This document shows positions 17,915 to 26,313 of a DNA stretch of 64,000 nt, piece after piece. The stretch is from the NCBI RefSeq assembly GCF_000620785.1, contig NZ_JIAI01000004.1:1-64000 (forward strand), read 5' to 3'. Position 1 is the first letter of the stretch. Each line of letters opens with the position of its first letter. The DNA is from Actinospineispora acaciae DSM 45401. Lineage in GTDB: Bacteria > Actinomycetota > Actinomycetes > Mycobacteriales > Pseudonocardiaceae. The translations under genes and the position numbers were made by a program. The notes beneath the pieces were generated by a model. It was not told the origin of the DNA, searched no databases, and saw only the letters and a list, made by a program, of their open reading frames with translations.

Positions 17915-18751
17915 ATGGTGGAGATCACCCCTGGCCGCGCGTACGGCTTCTTCACCGACACCAGCGTGTGCATCGGCTGCAAGGCCTGCGAGGTCGCCTG
18001 CAAACAGTGGAACGAGCTTCCCGGCCACGAACCGTCGTTCCTCGACGGGTTCGACAACACCGGCCGCCTGGACGCCCAGAACTGGCGGCACGTGGAGTTC
18101 ATCGACAACGTGCCCGATGAGACGATGTCCAGCGGCCAGGGCACGGCCTGGCTGATGATGTCGGACGTCTGCAAGCACTGCCAGCACGCCAGCTGCATGG
18201 AGGTCTGTCCGACCGGCGCGATCATCCGCACCGAGTTCGACACCGTCTACATCCAACCCGACGTCTGCAACGGCTGCCGCGACTGCATAGCCGCCTGCCC
18301 CTACGACGTCATCGGCATCGACCAACACAGCGGCGTCGCGCAGAAGTGCACCCTGTGCTACGACCGGCTCCAGGGCGGGATGGAACCCGCGTGCGCCAAG
18401 GCCTGCCCCACCCAGTCGATCCAGTTCGCGCCGCTCGACGAGCTGCGCATGACCGCACGCAGGCGCGTCGCCGACCTGCACGCCCAAGGGGTCACACAGG
18501 CCCGGTTGTACGGCGAGGACGACACGGTCTACGGCGGCCTGAACGCGTTCTTCCTGCTCATGGACGCCCCGGAGTCCTACCAACTGCCCGACAAGGAGAA
18601 CGCCGTGCTGCCCAGCCGCAACAACGTGGGCGGCTACCTGGGGATGCTGGTCACCGCCGTGCTCGGCCTGCTCGCAGGGCTGGTCGCGCTGCGCCGGCGC
18701 CGCGAGCCCGCCGCCGAGACGCCCCCCGAGCCGGGGGGAGGCGAGGACTGA
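17915..18751 (+). CDS. Formate dehydrogenase iron-sulfur (beta) subunit
   Basis: A 278-residue ferredoxin-type electron-transfer subunit with four [4Fe-4S] cysteine sets: CIGCKACEVACKQW (about 20-33), CKHCQHASCMEVCPTGA, CNGCRDCIAACPYDV and CTLCYDRLQ...CAKACPTQ. A C-terminal membrane helix (YLGMLVTAVLGLLAGLVAL, about 240-260) and an RRRREP stop-transfer anchor it, as in FdnH. No own signal peptide is present, consistent with co-export on the alpha subunit's Tat signal. It starts 1 bp after fdhE and overlaps the next gene by 1 bp. It passes electrons from the alpha subunit to the membrane subunit. Confidence 0.93.
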   Translation: MVEITPGRAYGFFTDTSVCIGCKACEVACKQWNELPGHEPSFLDGFDNTGRLDAQNWRHVEFIDNVPDETMSSGQGTAWLMMSDVCKHCQHASCMEVCPTGAIIRTEFDTVYIQPDVCNGCRDCIAACPYDVIGIDQHSGVAQKCTLCYDRLQGGMEPACAKACPTQSIQFAPLDELRMTARRRVADLHAQGVTQARLYGEDDTVYGGLNAFFLLMDAPESYQLPDKENAVLPSRNNVGGYLGMLVTAVLGLLAGLVALRRRREPAAETPPEPGGGED

Positions 18752-19692
18752 TGTCGCCGTCGGTCGCCCAGCACTTCGCCGGCCCGCCGGAGTGGACCTG
18801 GTACATCCTGTTCTACTTCTTCCTCGCCGGCCTGGCCGGCGGGTCCTACGCGATCGCCACCCTGCTGCGGCTGCGCGGCGAGCCGGCCGACGAACCCGCC
18901 GCCCGGCTCGGCTACTACGTCGCCCTCCCGGCGATGATCATCTGCCCGCTGCTGCTCGCCCTGGACCTGAGCAGGCCGGAGCGGTTCTGGCACATGCTGT
19001 GGAACACCTCACCGGGCGCGGCGAGCCTGAACTTCAAGCACTGGTCGCCGATGTCCGTCGGCTCCTGGGCGCTGGTCGCGTTCGGCGCCGTCGCGACGGT
19101 GTCGTTCGTCGAGGTTTTGGTGCGGGACCGGGTGATCCGCGTCGGGCTCGCCGACCGCGCCGTGCGGCTGCTCGACGGCACCCCCGGCAAGGCCCTCAAC
19201 GCGATCGGAGCCCTGCTCGGGCTCTTCATCGCCGGCTACACCGGCGTGCTGCTGTCGGTGTCGAACCAGCCGGTGTGGAGCGACACCTGGGCTCTCGGCG
19301 GCCTCTTCCTCGCCTCCGGCCTGACCGGATCGGCCGCGCTGCTGATACTCCTGTGCCGCTTGCGCGCACCGGCCCGGGACAGCATCGGCGCGCTCGAGGT
19401 CTCCGAGCGCCTCTACGCCCTGCTCGAGATCGCGCTGATAGTCGTGTTCGCGCTCACGCTGATCCCGGCCGGCACGCTCGGTGAGGTCTTCGGCTTTCCG
19501 TGGATCCTGCTCTGGCTGGTCGCCCTCGCCGGGCTCGCGCCCGGCCTCGGCTCACTGGCAACCGTCCGGCTCGCCACCACCGAGACCGGCACCGTGCCCG
19601 TCGCGGTGACGCGGACGGTGGTCGCCCAGCCAGCCCTGGTGCTGCTCGGCGTCCTCGCCCTGCGAGCCGTGATCATCTTCAGCATCCAGTGA
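18751..19692 (+). CDS. NrfD/PsrC-type membrane subunit of formate dehydrogenase
   Basis: A 313-residue protein with about 8-9 membrane helices and the NrfD signature near the start (WTWYILFYFFLAGLAGGSYAIATLL). It includes LDLSRPERFWHMLWNTSPGAASLNF and IGALLGLFIAGYTGVLLSVSNQPVWSD, both typical of the family. It replaces the b-type cytochrome FdnI of E. coli and should hand electrons to menaquinone. The GTG/ATG boundary is set by the overlap with the beta-subunit stop at 18751, with GGGGGAGGCGAGG upstream. It is the last gene of the operon; no terminator hairpin was seen before the small gene at 19733. Confidence 0.9.
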   Translation: MSPSVAQHFAGPPEWTWYILFYFFLAGLAGGSYAIATLLRLRGEPADEPAARLGYYVALPAMIICPLLLALDLSRPERFWHMLWNTSPGAASLNFKHWSPMSVGSWALVAFGAVATVSFVEVLVRDRVIRVGLADRAVRLLDGTPGKALNAIGALLGLFIAGYTGVLLSVSNQPVWSDTWALGGLFLASGLTGSAALLILLCRLRAPARDSIGALEVSERLYALLEIALIVVFALTLIPAGTLGEVFGFPWILLWLVALAGLAPGLGSLATVRLATTETGTVPVAVTRTVVAQPALVLLGVLALRAVIIFSIQ

Positions 19693-19732
19693 CCCACCCT
19701 CGGCTTCCCCTCACCCCCCGCGGCGGTAGCCA

Positions 19733-20005
19733 ATGGCACTCCCAGACGACGAGGAACGAAAGCTGGTCGAGATCGAACAAGGCCTTGCCAGCGACGATCC
19801 CCGACTGGCTCACCGGTTCGTTCAGCTACCCGGGCCGACGGTCGGCTCGCTGGTCGCGACGACCATCGGGATCATCGTGCTGCTCAGCGCCGGGGCAGCG
19901 ATCATCTCGATCGGCGCGCAACTCCACTCCCCCGCGGTGATCGCCCTCGGCGCGGTGTGCACCGCGCTCCTGCCGACGCTGGCAGGCCCTCGGCTTCGCC
20001 GATAG
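19733..20005 (+). CDS. DUF3040 small membrane protein
   Basis: A 90-residue protein with the DUF3040 N-terminal pattern ALPDDEERKLVEIEQGLASDDPRLAHRF, then two hydrophobic segments (about 33-55 and 65-85). It is an abundant actinobacterial family of unknown function. It lies 40 bp after the formate dehydrogenase operon and may be read through from it, but it has no known link to formate metabolism. Confidence 0.8.
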   Translation: MALPDDEERKLVEIEQGLASDDPRLAHRFVQLPGPTVGSLVATTIGIIVLLSAGAAIISIGAQLHSPAVIALGAVCTALLPTLAGPRLRR

Positions 20006-20239
20006 CCCGGTCGAACGTGTCCGCCACGAGCTCGCTCCACCCCGTCCGGACGGCGTCATAATGCCTCTACCGCTCGTCGGCCACCCCACCAGCGGTCAGG
20101 GTTGCCACCGTGACCATGCCGCCGGTGTGAGTCCTGCCGCTGGCTGGTGCAGCACGCGGCGGGTCGTCGACAAGCCGCCCTCGCAGATTCCTCGCCGCCG
20201 CTGTCTCCCCCGCGGCGGCCCGAACGCGAGAGACCGAAC

Positions 20240-20430
20240 CGTCGACGTGCCCGTCGTCGACGCCGCCCACAGCCCGGAGGCGGCCGGGCCGAAACGAACC
20301 TCCTTGCCCTCCAGGTAGCCCCCCGACTGGTCCGCGGTGACCGCCGGCTGACCAACACCAACGCGACCACGAACGACAACGGCAGCATGATCCGCACCAC
20401 CGTGCGGCTCAGGTCCACCGGGGTGCTCGG
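20240..20430 (-). pseudogene. Internally deleted remnant of KdpA (potassium-transporting ATPase subunit)
   Basis: On the minus strand, [23 protein letters not shown] matches the membrane segment near residue 180 of KdpA. About 40 bp later, in another frame, [19 protein letters not shown] followed by STTGTST matches the [10 protein letters not shown] block near residue 315. The intervening roughly 120 residues, both ends of the gene, and kdpB/C/D/E are absent here. The reading frame is broken, so no product is expected. The rest of the 488-bp gap 20006-20493 shows no gene. Confidence 0.72.
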
Positions 20431-20493
20431 CCGCAGCACCGTCAAGCGTCGGGCCGGCCGCCGATCTTCATTCGGCCGGCCGCGCCAGCTGTT

Positions 20494-22944
20494 CTAGTCG
20501 GGTCCGATGTGGATGGTTCCGGCGGCGCCGTCGATGGTGATGGTCTGTCCGGTGGTGATGGTGTGGGTGGCGTCGCGGACGCAGATGACGGCGGGGATGC
20601 CGTACTCGCGGGCGACGGTGGGTCCGTGGGCGGCGGGTGAGCCGGTCTCGGTGACCAGTCCGGCGGCGGTCATGAACAGTGGGGTCCAGCCGGGGTCGGT
20701 GGTGGGGGCGACGAGGATCTCGCCGGGTTCGATGCGGGCGCCGGCGGGGTCGCGGATGACCCGGGCGCGGCCGGTGGCCTGGCCGGCCGCCGCGGGCATG
20801 CCCACCAGGACGCCGTCCTGGGCGGCGGGGGGCGGGGTGAGGGTTTCCAGGTCGGTGCCGTCGGAGAGCAGCCCGGCGGGGACCTGGGTCCGGCGCAGTT
20901 CGCGCTGGTAGTCGGCTCGGCGTCGGGCCAGGAGCCCTCGGTGGTCGACGCGGTGGTGCACGGCGGCGGCGAGTTCGTGCAGGTCGAGGAACATGACGTC
21001 CTCGGCGCGGTCGAGCAGGTGGTTCTCGGTGAGCTCGGCGCCGATCAGGAGCAGCTGGTGGCGGGCCTGCGCCAGGGGTGCGAGCCAGGCGAACTTGCCG
21101 ATCTCGCGCAGCCCGCCCAGCGCGCGTGCCCGGCGAATCATGGCCACCGCGATCCTGCCCCGGACGGAGCGGGCCCGCGCGGCGAGTTCGTCGATCTTCG
21201 CCTCGGCGGTGGCGGCGGCGCGGGCGAACCGCTGCTCCGGGCTTTGGGCCGGGTCGTCGAGGCGCAGGTAGTTGGCGATGGTGGCGAACAGCGGCGTGGG
21301 GTCCTCGGCCCAGCGGGGCAGGCCGACGTCGATCTCGCCGGCCGCGCGCCGCCCGTAGGCGGCGAGGAAGGCGTCCAGGCCGATGTCGGGCAGCGCGTGT
21401 GCCCGGTAGCGGGCGGTGAGCCGCTCGGGCGGAGTGGTGGTCAGCAGCTCGCGGTGTTGGCGTGCATTGTCGGCCAGCCGCCACAGCGCGAGGTCCATCT
21501 CGGTGGTGACGTTGTGCGGCATCCCGCCCATGGTGATGTCGACCTCGCCGTCGGCCGCGACACCCCTGAGCAGGGCCGCCGGGGCGCTGGCGAGCATAAC
21601 CCCGGTCATCAACGGCCAGGTCAGGGCCATCATGTCCCGACCCATGATCGGCCGCTGGGCGTCCTCGATCACGTAGCGCAGCCGGTCCGCCGCGCTGGCC
21701 GGCTCGCCAGGCCCGACAGCGGCGCCGCCGATCCGGTCCAGCGCGCGCAGCGCACGCTCGCGCGCGGCGTGTGGTCGGGCCAGGCTGCGCGTGATGCCGA
21801 TGACCCCGCCCGGGGTGAGCCGCAGGGTCATCTTCAGCGCGGTGCTCGCCCGGAACGGAAGACCAAAGGTCGGGGCGAACCGGGGGTCGTCGAGCAGGCG
21901 TTCGACCATCCCCCGGACCCTCGGGCCGTAGGCGTCCAGGCCTTTCGGCAGCCGTCGCCGGGTCCACCTGCTACGCGCCAGGTCGGTGATGTCGGCGTAG
22001 GCGCGCCCACCGACGGGCACGATCCGCCTGATTCCGTCCAGCGGGTCGACCCGCACCCCCATCGCGGTCATCCACCCCGCGGCCGCCACCTTGAGCACGG
22101 CCAGGCCCATCGGGGTGAACGGTCGCAGCATCCCCTGGATGTGCCCGAACTCGAAGTACAGCCGGGTCTGACCGACTTCGGCGCGCGGAGGCTGGGGGAA
22201 CAGGGTGGTGATCGGCCGACACTGCAGCAACCAGAGCACGCCGTCGGCGTCGATCGCCCACTCGATGTCCTGGGGCGTCCCGAAATGCTGCCGCAGGCGC
22301 ACACCAGCGCTGCCCAGCTCGTCGAGCTGGGCACGACCCAGGCAGCCGCGCTCACCGGAGTCCACGGTCCGGCTCGGGTCGGTCCAGACGTAGTGGTCGG
22401 GGACCACCGTGCCGTCGACGATCGCGGTCCCCAGGCCGGGAGCGGCATCGATGATCGTCTCGGTCCGGTTGCCGGTGACCGGGTTCGCGGTGAACACCAC
22501 GCCCGCCACCACCGGGTCGACCATGCGTTGCACCACCACGGCCATGGCGACCGTGTCGTGGTCGATGTTGTTCGCCTCCCGGTAGGCGACCGCGCGCTCG
22601 GTGTGCAGCGACGCCCAGCACGCCCGCACCGCACCGACCAGCCCGTCGGCGCCTCGGACGTTGAGGAACGTGTCCTGCTGGCCGGCGAAGCTGGCCTCCG
22701 GCAGGTCCTCGGCGGTGGCGCTGGAGCGCACCGCGACCCGCCCGTCGGTGTCCGCGACCAGCCCTCGGTAGGCCTCGACCAGCTCGTCCTCGTCGAGCGT
22801 GCCGGACCGGTGGGCGCGGGTGGTCAGGCAGAACCCGTCCGGTACCCGCTCACCCGCCCTGATCATCTCGCCCAGGCCGGCCGCCTTCCCGCCGACCAGG
22901 TCGACCATGCTCGCGTCGATCTTCGCCAGATCGATCACGTTCAT
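20494..22944 (-). CDS. PEP-synthase/rifampin-phosphotransferase-like enzyme
   Basis: An 816-residue three-domain protein. The N-terminal ATP-grasp domain (about 1-260) has VGGKAAGLGEM, RVAVRSSATAEDLPEASFAGQQDTFLNV, QRMVDPVVAGVVFTANP, and EWAIDADGVLWLLQCRPIT. The middle (about 265-700) is a long helical domain. The C-terminal swivelling His domain has ETGSPAAHGPTVAREYG, with His773 as phospho-acceptor. Pyruvate-water dikinase and rifampin phosphotransferase share this layout; the large middle domain and length (Rph is about 865) favour the latter. Rph moves the beta-phosphate of ATP to rifamycin, inactivating it. A different substrate is possible. The gene's start lies within the 3' end of a MarR gene. 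Confidence 0.8.
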   Translation of the reverse strand: MNVIDLAKIDASMVDLVGGKAAGLGEMIRAGERVPDGFCLTTRAHRSGTLDEDELVEAYRGLVADTDGRVAVRSSATAEDLPEASFAGQQDTFLNVRGADGLVGAVRACWASLHTERAVAYREANNIDHDTVAMAVVVQRMVDPVVAGVVFTANPVTGNRTETIIDAAPGLGTAIVDGTVVPDHYVWTDPSRTVDSGERGCLGRAQLDELGSAGVRLRQHFGTPQDIEWAIDADGVLWLLQCRPITTLFPQPPRAEVGQTRLYFEFGHIQGMLRPFTPMGLAVLKVAAAGWMTAMGVRVDPLDGIRRIVPVGGRAYADITDLARSRWTRRRLPKGLDAYGPRVRGMVERLLDDPRFAPTFGLPFRASTALKMTLRLTPGGVIGITRSLARPHAARERALRALDRIGGAAVGPGEPASAADRLRYVIEDAQRPIMGRDMMALTWPLMTGVMLASAPAALLRGVAADGEVDITMGGMPHNVTTEMDLALWRLADNARQHRELLTTTPPERLTARYRAHALPDIGLDAFLAAYGRRAAGEIDVGLPRWAEDPTPLFATIANYLRLDDPAQSPEQRFARAAATAEAKIDELAARARSVRGRIAVAMIRRARALGGLREIGKFAWLAPLAQARHQLLLIGAELTENHLLDRAEDVMFLDLHELAAAVHHRVDHRGLLARRRADYQRELRRTQVPAGLLSDGTDLETLTPPPAAQDGVLVGMPAAAGQATGRARVIRDPAGARIEPGEILVAPTTDPGWTPLFMTAAGLVTETGSPAAHGPTVAREYGIPAVICVRDATHTITTGQTITIDGAAGTIHIGPD

Positions 22945-23386
22945 CGCGGATCCTCCTCGCCGCCTTCGCGTACAGCTCCATGCCCTGCATGACGATCTCC
23001 CGCTCCCCCGCCGTGAGATGGCCCCACAACTCCAGCTGCGCCCGCACCCGCACCATCCGCAACCGACGCAGCACCCCCGCCCCCGCCTCGGTCAGCCGGA
23101 CCCGTCGCACCCGCCGATCAACCGGATCCTCATACCGCTCGGCGAACCCCCGCCGAACCAGGCCGTCGACAATCCGGCTCGTCCGCGACAACGACCGCCC
23201 CAACACCTCGGCAAGCTGCTTGACCGTCGGCTCCCCACCCCGCTCCAACACCTGCAGCAACACCGAGTCCAACACCCGCAGGTCATCACCCTCATGCATC
23301 CGCACCAGCGAAGGCATCAGATCCCGCTGCATCGACCCCAGCAGCTCCAACAGCCGCTCAGCCTCATCCAACTTGCTACCCCGCAT
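22850..23386 (-). CDS. MarR-family transcriptional regulator
   Basis: A 178-residue regulator with MarR features: LRVLDSVLLQVLERGGEPTVKQLAEVLGRSLSRTSRIVDGLVRRGF and the wing YEDPVDRRVRRVRLTEAG. The last 30 residues (Arg/Gly/Asp-rich) lie in the 95-bp overlap with the downstream gene and look like frame run-on. The ATG touches a dyad at 23386-23407 and has no ribosome site, so the message may be leaderless and autorepressed. Coupling with the phosphotransferase-like gene implies it senses that enzyme's substrate. Confidence 0.85.
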   Translation of the reverse strand: MRGSKLDEAERLLELLGSMQRDLMPSLVRMHEGDDLRVLDSVLLQVLERGGEPTVKQLAEVLGRSLSRTSRIVDGLVRRGFAERYEDPVDRRVRRVRLTEAGAGVLRRLRMVRVRAQLELWGHLTAGEREIVMQGMELYAKAARRIRDERDRSGEDRREHGRPGRREGGRPGRDDQGG

Positions 23387-23407
23387 TAATTGCGAACTAG
23401 CAACTAA
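23386..23407. promoter_or_regulatory. Probable MarR operator abutting the start codon
   Basis: TTAATTGC (23386-23393) and GCAACTAA (23400-23407) form a dyad with one mismatch and a 6-nt spacer. It begins at the first base of the regulator's own ATG, in an AT-rich patch unlike its surroundings. Position and symmetry suggest autoregulation. Confidence 0.6.
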
Positions 23408-23449
23408 TTTAGGCCGGGTCGACCAGTGCTGTCCAGACGCGTGCGAGGG

Positions 23450-24202
23450 CTAGTGGTGGTCGGCGCGGTTCCACCAGGCCGAGGTGCCCAGGACGCCGAT
23501 GGCCGCGGTCGCGGCGGCAAGCCCGAAGCTGCCCGCACCGACGCTGGTCGGCCCGAGCATGCCGCTGGCGATCGCCGGTACCGACCACGGGTACATCCCG
23601 CCGACGCCGGCGCCGGCCAGCACGACCCCGAGGACCACCGCGAAAGCCGTTGTCGCGATTCCGGCCAGATAGCCTCGCCCGACGCTGGTGGCCAGGGCGA
23701 TCGGGCCGACGAGGACCGCGTTGAACCCGAGCACGATGGCCGGTGACTCAAGCGCGTCCAGTGACCATCCCGGCAGGCCGAGCAGCGCGCTCAGGCCCGC
23801 CGAGGCCGCGAGCTGAAGGCATCCGAGCAGCAGCATCCAGGCGGTCATCACGATGAGCTTGGCGGTAACGACGGCCGTGCGTGAGGTGGGCAGGGCGAGC
23901 AGGTCCAGTGCGGTGCGGTCGCTGAACTCACGGCCGAACGCCCAGGTGATCAGGAACCCGAACACGACCAGGCCACCGATGGCGTCGATCTCGGTGACCG
24001 CCCGGACGTAGCCGGCGACGTCACGGGTCAGCCCCATCGCCGTCAACTTCGCGCCGACCGCGCCTTCCGGTGTCGCGCCGGCCACGAAGCTGGCCGCCAT
24101 CAGGGTCGGCGCCAGGATGGCCGCGACACTCACCCACCGCGCCCGTGACCTGCGCAGCTTGAGCGCTTCGGCCCACAGCGCCGCACCCATACCGGTCCTC
24201 AT
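23450..24202 (-). CDS. ABC transporter permease (ABC-2 type)
   Basis: A 250-residue membrane protein with about six helices and the ABC-2 pattern: a short cytosolic ALWAEALKLRRSRARWVS entry, a helix, then GFLITWAFGREFSDRTALDLLALPTSRTAVVTAKL, where EFSDRT is characteristic, and a final AAATAAIGVLGTSAWW helix. The ATG at 24202 overlaps the ATPase stop (ATGA). It partners the ATPase at 24199-24921 as an exporter under the TetR gene upstream, as is common for drug or peptide efflux. Confidence 0.87.
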   Translation of the reverse strand: MRTGMGAALWAEALKLRRSRARWVSVAAILAPTLMAASFVAGATPEGAVGAKLTAMGLTRDVAGYVRAVTEIDAIGGLVVFGFLITWAFGREFSDRTALDLLALPTSRTAVVTAKLIVMTAWMLLLGCLQLAASAGLSALLGLPGWSLDALESPAIVLGFNAVLVGPIALATSVGRGYLAGIATTAFAVVLGVVLAGAGVGGMYPWSVPAIASGMLGPTSVGAGSFGLAAATAAIGVLGTSAWWNRADHH

Positions 24203-24921
24203 GGCCTGGCCCGTTGCTCGTGCTCGGTGAGCATCCCGAGAAACACGTCCTCCAGGTTCCGCCCGCCGCACGTGCAGTGCGGCAGCGCCGCCGTGTCGAG
24301 CTCGGTCAGCAGCCGCCCCTGGTGGATCATGCCGACGCGGGTTGCCACCCGGGCGACCTCGGCCAGGATGTGGCTGGAGACCAGCACCGTGACGCCCTCG
24401 GTGGCGAGGTCGACCAGCAGCGCGCGCAACCAGACGATCCCCGCCGGATCCAGGCCGTTGCCGGGCTCGTCGAGGACCAGCAGGTCGGGTCGGTGCACCA
24501 GCGCCTTCGCCAGGCCCAGCCGCTGGGCACTGCCGAGGGACAGCTCCCCAGCCCGGCGCGACGAGTACCGCTCCAGCCCTACCAACCCGAGGATCGCATC
24601 AACGGCTCGCCGGTCACGCACACCGCGCAACCGGGCGGCGAGCAGCACGTTCTCGCGCGTGGTCAGATCGGGGTAGCAGTGCGCGCCGTCGACCAGATGA
24701 CCGACCTTGCGCCACTCGGGCCGGGATCGACCGAACAGCCTCGCCTCGCCCGAGGTCGGCCGGGTCATGCCGAGCAGCATCCGAATAGCGGTGGACTTCC
24801 CGGCGCCGTTCACACCGAGGAACCCGTAGATCTCGCCCGACTCGACCCGCAGGTCAAGGTCCGCGACGGCCAGCGTGCGCCGGTAACGCTTGGTCAGTCC
24901 CCGGGTCTCGATCACACTCAT
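24199..24921 (-). CDS. ABC transporter ATP-binding protein (drug/peptide exporter class)
   Basis: A 240-residue ATPase with Walker A GVNGAGKSTAIRMLLG, signature ELSLGSAQRLGLAKAL, Walker B LLVLDEPGNGLDP and switch VLVSSHILAEV. The signature has LSLGSAQ in place of LSGGQ, a variation known in CcmA/BcrA-like exporters. It lies in an operon TetR-ATPase-permease with 4-bp overlaps on both sides. Confidence 0.9.
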   Translation of the reverse strand: MSVIETRGLTKRYRRTLAVADLDLRVESGEIYGFLGVNGAGKSTAIRMLLGMTRPTSGEARLFGRSRPEWRKVGHLVDGAHCYPDLTTRENVLLAARLRGVRDRRAVDAILGLVGLERYSSRRAGELSLGSAQRLGLAKALVHRPDLLVLDEPGNGLDPAGIVWLRALLVDLATEGVTVLVSSHILAEVARVATRVGMIHQGRLLTELDTAALPHCTCGGRNLEDVFLGMLTEHEQRARP

Positions 24922-25472
24922 CGGTCGATCACCTCCAGGGCCGTCTCGATCAGCTCACGCACGTCCGCGCGGCCGCCCTCGGCGGCCCACCGCAGCAACG
25001 CCACGCCCACCGCCCCGAGGCACGCGGCGGCCGCGACCTCGACTTCGAACGGATCCTCACCCGCCAGCGCGGCGACGATCGCTCGCCCGGTGGCGTACTG
25101 GTTCTCCCACAGACGAGCGCGCAGCGCCGGGGTGTCCATGATCAGGCGCACCCTGGCCAACGTCAGCTCGGCGGCCTCACCGGACAGCTCACCCCAGCCC
25201 ATCAACAGGCCCTCGCCGATCCTGCGCGTCAACGGGCCTTCCGAAGGACCGGCGGCGATACGCTCGGCGATCACTTCGTCGTAACCATCGGACATGACCA
25301 GGTCTTCCTTCGTGGGGAAATGTCGGAAGACCGTCATCGCCGAGACCTCGGCCGCCTCGGCCACCTCCGCGACCGTCACACCGTGAAAGCCGCGCTCCAG
25401 GAACAACCGCAGGGCTTCGCGTTGAATCTTGGCCCGCGTCCGGTCGCGCTTGAGCTGGCGCAACCCCACCAT
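24918..25472 (-). CDS. TetR-family transcriptional regulator of an ABC exporter
   Basis: A 184-residue regulator with HTH LRLFLERGFHGVTVAEVAEAAEVSAMTVFRHFPTKEDLV (about 20-60). Its stop overlaps the ATPase start (ATGA), so it heads the exporter operon and should autoregulate it. Two tandem dyads lie immediately upstream, the nearer one ending at the base before the codon triplet region of the ATG, with no ribosome site between. A leaderless start is implied. It is inferred to respond to the compound exported by the pump. Confidence 0.88.
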   Translation of the reverse strand: MVGLRQLKRDRTRAKIQREALRLFLERGFHGVTVAEVAEAAEVSAMTVFRHFPTKEDLVMSDGYDEVIAERIAAGPSEGPLTRRIGEGLLMGWGELSGEAAELTLARVRLIMDTPALRARLWENQYATGRAIVAALAGEDPFEVEVAAAACLGAVGVALLRWAAEGGRADVRELIETALEVIDR

Positions 25473-25474
25473 AC

Positions 25475-25504
25475 GTTAGAGACTAACATCTGCTAGTCAC
25501 TAAC
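25475..25504. promoter_or_regulatory. Tandem TetR operators
   Basis: GTTAGAGACTAAC (25475-25487, perfect GTTAG/CTAAC dyad) and GCTAGTCACTAAC (25492-25504) are two 13-bp related motifs with starts 17 bp apart. They lie directly in front of the TetR ATG at 25472. Binding by this regulator is inference. Confidence 0.68.
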
Positions 25505-25521
25505 AAATACTCAACCGATCG

Positions 25522-26313
25522 CTACGAGATGGTGCTCGGTCGGCCCGTGGCACTGGCGTTGGTGTTGGTGGCGAGCGCGGCGCCCACCTGGCTGGCGAGC
25601 GCGGCCGCGACCCGGAGCTGCTCCGGCGACGGCCTGACCACGCTGGTGGCGGCCGTGAGCAAGAACCGCCCATACACCACGCCGCCGCTGCGCACCGCGA
25701 GTGCGATCTCGGTGTCGGTGGGCAGGCCCAGCCGTCTCAGGTCGACCGGGTGGCCGTTGTAGCTGACCGCTCCGTCGCTGTCGATGGCCGCGAGGACCGG
25801 GCCGTCGCCGCGGTCGAACCGGCAGCGGTCGATCTGCAGCAGCTCCACGATCTGCTCGCTGACATGCTCGACCAGCGACTCGATCGAGGACTGGCCGGCG
25901 CCCACGGTGGCGGCCGTACGCAACACCCCGTCCAGATAGCCCTGCTCGCGGCTGGCCCTGGCCTGCTGGCGCCGGCCCCACAGCGCGATCTCGGCGACCC
26001 CGGCGCCGACCACCATGAGCAGCACCGCGGTCTCGATGTCGGCCCGGTCGGTGATGGTGAACTGGTTATAGGGCTCGGTGAGGAAGAAGTCGAACCACAC
26101 CGCGCTCGACAACGCGGCCACCAGCCCGGCCGACCGGATCCCGGTCGCGGCCGCCGCGACCACCAACAACACCAACCCCAGCGCGGCATTGGTGTTCGCC
26201 ACGCTGTCCCGAACCAGCGCGAGCACCGCACACGCCGCCAGCGGCCCCACCGCGGCGACACCGACAAACAGCGGACGGTGAGACACCAACCAACCCGACG
26301 GGCTCATGTTCAT
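25522..26313 (-). CDS. DUF4118-GAF protein, KdpD-like sensor without kinase
   Basis: A 263-residue protein. About residues 10-105 hold four membrane helices of the DUF4118 type found in KdpD (NAALGLVLLVVAAAATGIRSAGLVAALSSAVWFDFFLTEPYN). A GAF-like domain (about 130-250) follows. No histidine-kinase phospho-acceptor or ATPase domain is present, so it is a sensor fragment by design or a reduced KdpD. ATG 26340 is an upstream alternative. It is convergent with nothing and shares a short gap with the TetR gene. Its role is unknown. Confidence 0.75.
   Translation of the reverse strand: MNMSPSGWLVSHRPLFVGVAAVGPLAACAVLALVRDSVANTNAALGLVLLVVAAAATGIRSAGLVAALSSAVWFDFFLTEPYNQFTITDRADIETAVLLMVVGAGVAEIALWGRRQQARASREQGYLDGVLRTAATVGAGQSSIESLVEHVSEQIVELLQIDRCRFDRGDGPVLAAIDSDGAVSYNGHPVDLRRLGLPTDTEIALAVRSGGVVYGRFLLTAATSVVRPSPEQLRVAAALASQVGAALATNTNASATGRPSTIS

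Noticed and set aside
19699-19720. Half-match to the island palindrome before the DUF3040 gene
   Set aside because: Left arm only; the right arm lacks GGATGA.
20468-21967. A 499-residue minus-strand frame
   Set aside because: Pro/Arg-rich shadow within the phosphotransferase-like gene.
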